Shown here: positions 61,674 through 64,000 of the stretch, piece after piece | How the letters are laid out: every line of letters starts with the position of its first letter | Numbering within the stretch: position 1 is the first letter of the stretch | Source of the DNA: M3007 sp044347755 | Lineage (GTDB): Bacteria; Bacteroidota; Bacteroidia; Chitinophagales; Saprospiraceae | DNA: 64,000 nucleotides | Assembly: GCA_044347755.1 (NCBI GenBank) | Contig: JBIKUE010000013.1 | Coordinates: forward strand, 5,981 to 69,980 | Direction of reading: 5' to 3' | Made by a program: the position numbers and the translations under genes | Notes under the pieces: model-generated | Seen by the model: only the letters and a program-made list of their open reading frames with translations | Databases searched by the model: none | What the model was told of the DNA's origin: nothing

Positions 61674-62693
61674 TTGAACCCACAACGCTACTCCCTCACC
61701 GCCGGCAACCTGGCCAACCTGAGCCTCCAGTCCTTCACACTACCCGACCCTGCACCGGGCGAGGTACAAATCGCCGTGAAAGCCATCGGCCTGAACTTTG
61801 CCGATGTATTTGCCATTTGGGGCTTGTACGGTGCCACACCGAAAGGCGAGTTCACGCCCGGATTGGAATATGCCGGTGTGGTGGAAAAAACAGGGTCCGG
61901 GGTCACGCACCTGCGCCCGGGTGATCGGGTGATGGGCGTAACAAGATTTGGCGCTTATACCTCCCATTTGAATATTAACGCCCGATATACCATTCCTTTG
62001 CCAGAATCCTGGGACTTCCCCACGGGCGCTGCTTATCTGGTGCAAACACTCACGGCCTATTATGGCATGCTCACCCTGGGTGCCATGGAACGTGGACACA
62101 GTGTACTGATTCACAGTGCAGTAGGAGGTGTTGGTTTGCAGGCTTTGCAAATTGCGCGGGCTTATAACTGTTTTACCATCGGAACGGTGGGTAGTGCCTC
62201 TAAGGTAGATTTCGCTCTTGCGCAGGGGTACGACCGGGTGATTGTGCGTGGAAAAGATTTTGAAGCGCAACTCAAAACAGCCCTCGGGGACCGGCCTTTG
62301 CACTTGCTGATGGATAGCGTTGGCGGCCCGTTTTTCAGCATACCTTTCAATATGCTGGCCCCAATGGGCCGGGCGGTGGTTTTCGGCTCGGCCCGCTATG
62401 CTACCTCTACCGACAAACCCAATAAGCTCCACCTGCTCCGGCACTTTTTCACCCGTCCCAAAGTGGATCCGCAGCGACTCATTGAAACCAACCGCGGGGT
62501 GATTGGATTTAACCTGATCTGGCTGTATGAAAATGCGCCGCTTATGATGCGTTTGTTACAGGAACTGGATCAATTAAAACTTAAACCGCCGCATGTAGGC
62601 CATACCTTCCCATTTGATCAATTACCCGAAGCCGTCAGGTTATTCCGTACGGGGAAGACACAAGGGAAGGTGGTAGTAAGGCTCGAAGAATGA
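61674..62693 (+). CDS. Zinc-independent MDR family quinone oxidoreductase
   Basis: 339 residues, TTG start (no ATG near the N-terminus fits). GroES-like domain (LNFADVFAIWGLYGATPKGEFTPGLEYAGVV) and Rossmann domain (VLIHSAVGGVGLQALQIARAYN) of the quinone reductase/VAT-1 branch of the MDR superfamily. The Cys/His zinc ligands of alcohol dehydrogenases are absent. It uses NADPH to reduce quinones or enones. The C-terminal TFPFDQLPEAVRLFRTGKTQGKVVVRL is typical. Transcribed alone; followed by an octamer array and a very stable palindrome. Confidence 0.85.
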   Translation: MNPQRYSLTAGNLANLSLQSFTLPDPAPGEVQIAVKAIGLNFADVFAIWGLYGATPKGEFTPGLEYAGVVEKTGSGVTHLRPGDRVMGVTRFGAYTSHLNINARYTIPLPESWDFPTGAAYLVQTLTAYYGMLTLGAMERGHSVLIHSAVGGVGLQALQIARAYNCFTIGTVGSASKVDFALAQGYDRVIVRGKDFEAQLKTALGDRPLHLLMDSVGGPFFSIPFNMLAPMGRAVVFGSARYATSTDKPNKLHLLRHFFTRPKVDPQRLIETNRGVIGFNLIWLYENAPLMMRLLQELDQLKLKPPHVGHTFPFDQLPEAVRLFRTGKTQGKVVVRLEE

Positions 62694-62696
62694 CGC

Positions 62697-62900
62697 AATG
62701 ACACGAAGACACAAAGGCACAAAGGCACAAAGGCACAAAGGTGGTTTTCTGCTGGTTAGTATTGACGGGGCGACTGCCAGTCACCCCGTCAATACTAACC
62801 AGCAGAAAACATGAACAAATCCCCAACCTATCATACCTTAGTATCCTCCGTGCCTTAGTGGTAAACCCAAACACGAAAACACCCAAACACTAACACCCTA
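62697..62900. repeat. Octamer arrays flanking a perfect 27-bp palindrome
   Basis: Rightward octamers (GACACGAA, GACACAAA, then GGCACAAA three times) at about 62700-62741 lead into GTTTTCTGCTGGTTAGTATT... (62744-62770). Its exact 27-nt reverse complement lies at 62784-62810, around a 13-nt loop that is itself nearly palindromic (GACTGCCAGTC). Complementary units (CCGTGCCTTAGTGG) follow at about 62850-62865, and then AACACGAA/AACACTAA units lead to the next ATG at 62904. Confidence 0.92.
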
Positions 62901-62903
62901 CCT

Positions 62904-63377
62904 ATGAATTCCCCTCTCGACTCTTTCCCACCCAATTTCACACCTACCGACGATGATCGGCCAGCAGGTGAATGGCTGGAGGGTTACTGGCGCCAAATGG
63001 CGCGTTGGGCCATCAGACTGGCCATTGTAATAAGTGTGTACTGTCTGTGGGGCCTGTATTGGCCTCTACGGAGCCTTCTTAACCACTTAGGCGAGTTGCA
63101 GCACTGGTTGGTACACCCATTTACCATGATGTTGTACCTACCTGCGCTGGTTATGTGCTATTATACCTATCAGTTTGGCAAAATGTTGGAGCATGCACAG
63201 TCTGCGCAGAATCAACTCAAACTGGAAGAAGCATTTGTGCAATTGCGCAGGTTTTTGATTGCTGGTATCGTAGCAGCTGTGTTTTGGGGACTTTCCTCGT
63301 TTGCGGAACTGTACAGTACTCATCAAATAATCAACCAGCAGGAATCATTTCAAGATGTACCCCTGGAATCTGAATAA
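62904..63377 (+). CDS. Small multi-pass membrane protein
   Basis: 157 residues. An acidic, proline-rich N-terminus (~1-25) is followed by three hydrophobic helices (~36-55, 73-92, 115-135) with a conserved-looking LKLEEAFVQLRRFLIAGIVAAVFW. The layout resembles the Bacteroidota DUF5362 group, but I am not certain. No enzyme motif. It is followed after two bases by another membrane gene of like size and layout, so the two may form a complex. The leader directly before the ATG is an octamer array. Confidence 0.65.
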   Translation: MNSPLDSFPPNFTPTDDDRPAGEWLEGYWRQMARWAIRLAIVISVYCLWGLYWPLRSLLNHLGELQHWLVHPFTMMLYLPALVMCYYTYQFGKMLEHAQSAQNQLKLEEAFVQLRRFLIAGIVAAVFWGLSSFAELYSTHQIINQQESFQDVPLESE

Positions 63378-63379
63378 TC

Positions 63380-63838
63380 ATGGAAAATAATCAAACAACA
63401 ACGGAAGAACAAGTCGCAACAACAGGGCTTTGGCTCAGCAACCGATGGCTGGACGCCATAACTGGCATGGCCGGACTGGGCAAAACCGTCATGGTTATGG
63501 CCTTGATCGTTGGCGCTATTCGCAGTTTCAGCAGTTTGTATGTGCAGTACTACATATGGTCTATGCAACTGGCGGCGGATCGGGATTTTTTCCTGTTTGA
63601 AGATTACAATTGGCTGTACGTATTTAATACCCTGAGCTTATTCGCCCTCCTGTACCTGTACTTCAGGGGCATTATAGAAGGCTACAAAGCGTTCCAACAG
63701 TTTCAGCTTAGCAGCGTCGATGATGAGGCATTGCTGGAAGGACAGGAGCGACTGGGCAAGATGTTTACCTGGTTGTGCTGGTGGGCAAGTGCTTATGTGT
63801 TGTTGACGGCTTTTGAATATTTTTTCCAATATGCCTGA
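63380..63838 (+). CDS. Small multi-pass membrane protein, partner of the previous gene
   Basis: 152 residues with three to four hydrophobic helices (~30-50, 75-95, 125-148) and a polar helix between them (GYKAFQQFQLSSVDDEALLEGQERLGKMF) that corresponds in place to LEEAFVQLRR of the preceding protein. This suggests two diverged copies of one family. No catalytic motif. Two bases separate it from the upstream gene, so co-translation is likely. Function unknown. Confidence 0.65.
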   Translation: MENNQTTTEEQVATTGLWLSNRWLDAITGMAGLGKTVMVMALIVGAIRSFSSLYVQYYIWSMQLAADRDFFLFEDYNWLYVFNTLSLFALLYLYFRGIIEGYKAFQQFQLSSVDDEALLEGQERLGKMFTWLCWWASAYVLLTAFEYFFQYA

Positions 63839-63873
63839 TGTTTTTTTACCGCAGAGTCGGAGAGACGCGGAGG

Positions 63874-63911
63874 GGCCGTCTCATAAGTAACATTGTGAGT
63901 CGGCCTTTTTT
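63874..63911 (+). terminator. Intrinsic terminator after the membrane gene pair
   Basis: GGCCGTCTCA and TGAGTCGGCC pair over 10 bp (one mismatch) around an 11-12-nt loop, followed by TTTTTT. It is preceded by CCGCAGAG/TCGGAGAG units that again keep an 8-nt step. The remaining ~90 nt to the window end show no gene. Confidence 0.75.
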
Positions 63912-64000
63912 GTGTTTACTGAGTTACAGCTTCGAATTGTAATTTTCTGTAGCATGGCGCTCCAGGGTTCAGGAGAGGTTCAAAAAGGCTTAAAAAGGCG

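Noticed and set aside
1..64000. tRNA or rRNA genes
   Set aside because: I looked for T-loop (GGTTCRANNC) and acceptor-stem pairs and found only chance matches inside coding sequence.

Overview
The window reads as a chromosome segment of a Bacteroidota bacterium, most likely of the Saprospiria lineage. The evidence is: several very large secreted proteins ending in the gliding-motility-associated type IX secretion (T9SS) type B sorting domain (CHU_C), T9SS type A tails, a PorP/SprF protein, Bacteroidota-only families (DUF4270, DUF4290, HU-CCDC81/SPOR, the orphan GT5 N-terminal protein upstream of DUF4270-glmS), and repeated matches to the Bacteroidota -7 promoter element TAnnTTTG. The species assignment is inference. 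I saw no tRNA, rRNA, CRISPR array or prophage.

Layout. 1-8.2 kb: efflux outer-membrane protein, AMP nucleosidase, RDD protein, secreted C1 peptidase, amino-acid permease, SAM methyltransferase, dihydrofolate reductase. 7.3-11.6 kb: orphan GT5 domain, DUF4270 lipoprotein and GlmS. 11.8-19.8 kb: DUF4290, a NOL1/NOP2/Sun RNA methyltransferase, DinB, SbcD-SbcC, and a convergent pssA-purS-rsmI operon. 20-22.7 kb: a SprB-repeat adhesin. 22.8-26.3 kb: rpsL-rpsG-fusA, closed by a strong terminator. 26.3-27.2 kb: a REP-associated IS200-like transposase among REP palindromes. 27.3-31.3 kb: a secreted CotH/lamin-tail protein. 31.3-38 kb: SDR, methylmalonyl-CoA epimerase, NrtR-like regulator, HU-CCDC81/SPOR protein, a CHU_C protein and a decayed stretch. 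38-45.3 kb: an M23 peptidase and a 1640-residue repeat adhesin in convergent orientation, separated by a tandem array of a ~217-bp unit. 45.5-51.2 kb: an E2 acyltransferase, an ECF sigma/regulator operon with a divergent lipoprotein, a TerB-like protein and a TruC-like pseudouridine synthase. 51.3-61.6 kb: an operon of two giant paralogous CHU_C proteins plus PorP/SprF. 61.7-64 kb: quinone oxidoreductase and two small membrane proteins.

Three themes stand out. (1) An intergenic repeat family built from 8-nt-periodic units (approximately RRCRCNAA or its complement) recurs at many gene borders. It often forms inverted repeats around a unique palindrome, supplies stop codons or leaders, and has been amplified into the 39.3-40.4 kb array, whose unit carries the 3' tails of both flanking gene types. 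(2) The ECF sigma operon and a divergent lipoprotein are separated by two outward-facing copies of the same candidate promoter (GCAACCCCT-N11/12-CGACCT). The sigma's partner appears to combine an inner-membrane anti-sigma-like segment with an outer-membrane barrel, and the lipoprotein is made of four related ~40-residue modules. (3) Much of the coding capacity is T9SS cargo: five CHU_C proteins and one intact type A protein. One CHU_C pair is translationally coupled to its probable PorP/SprF partner.
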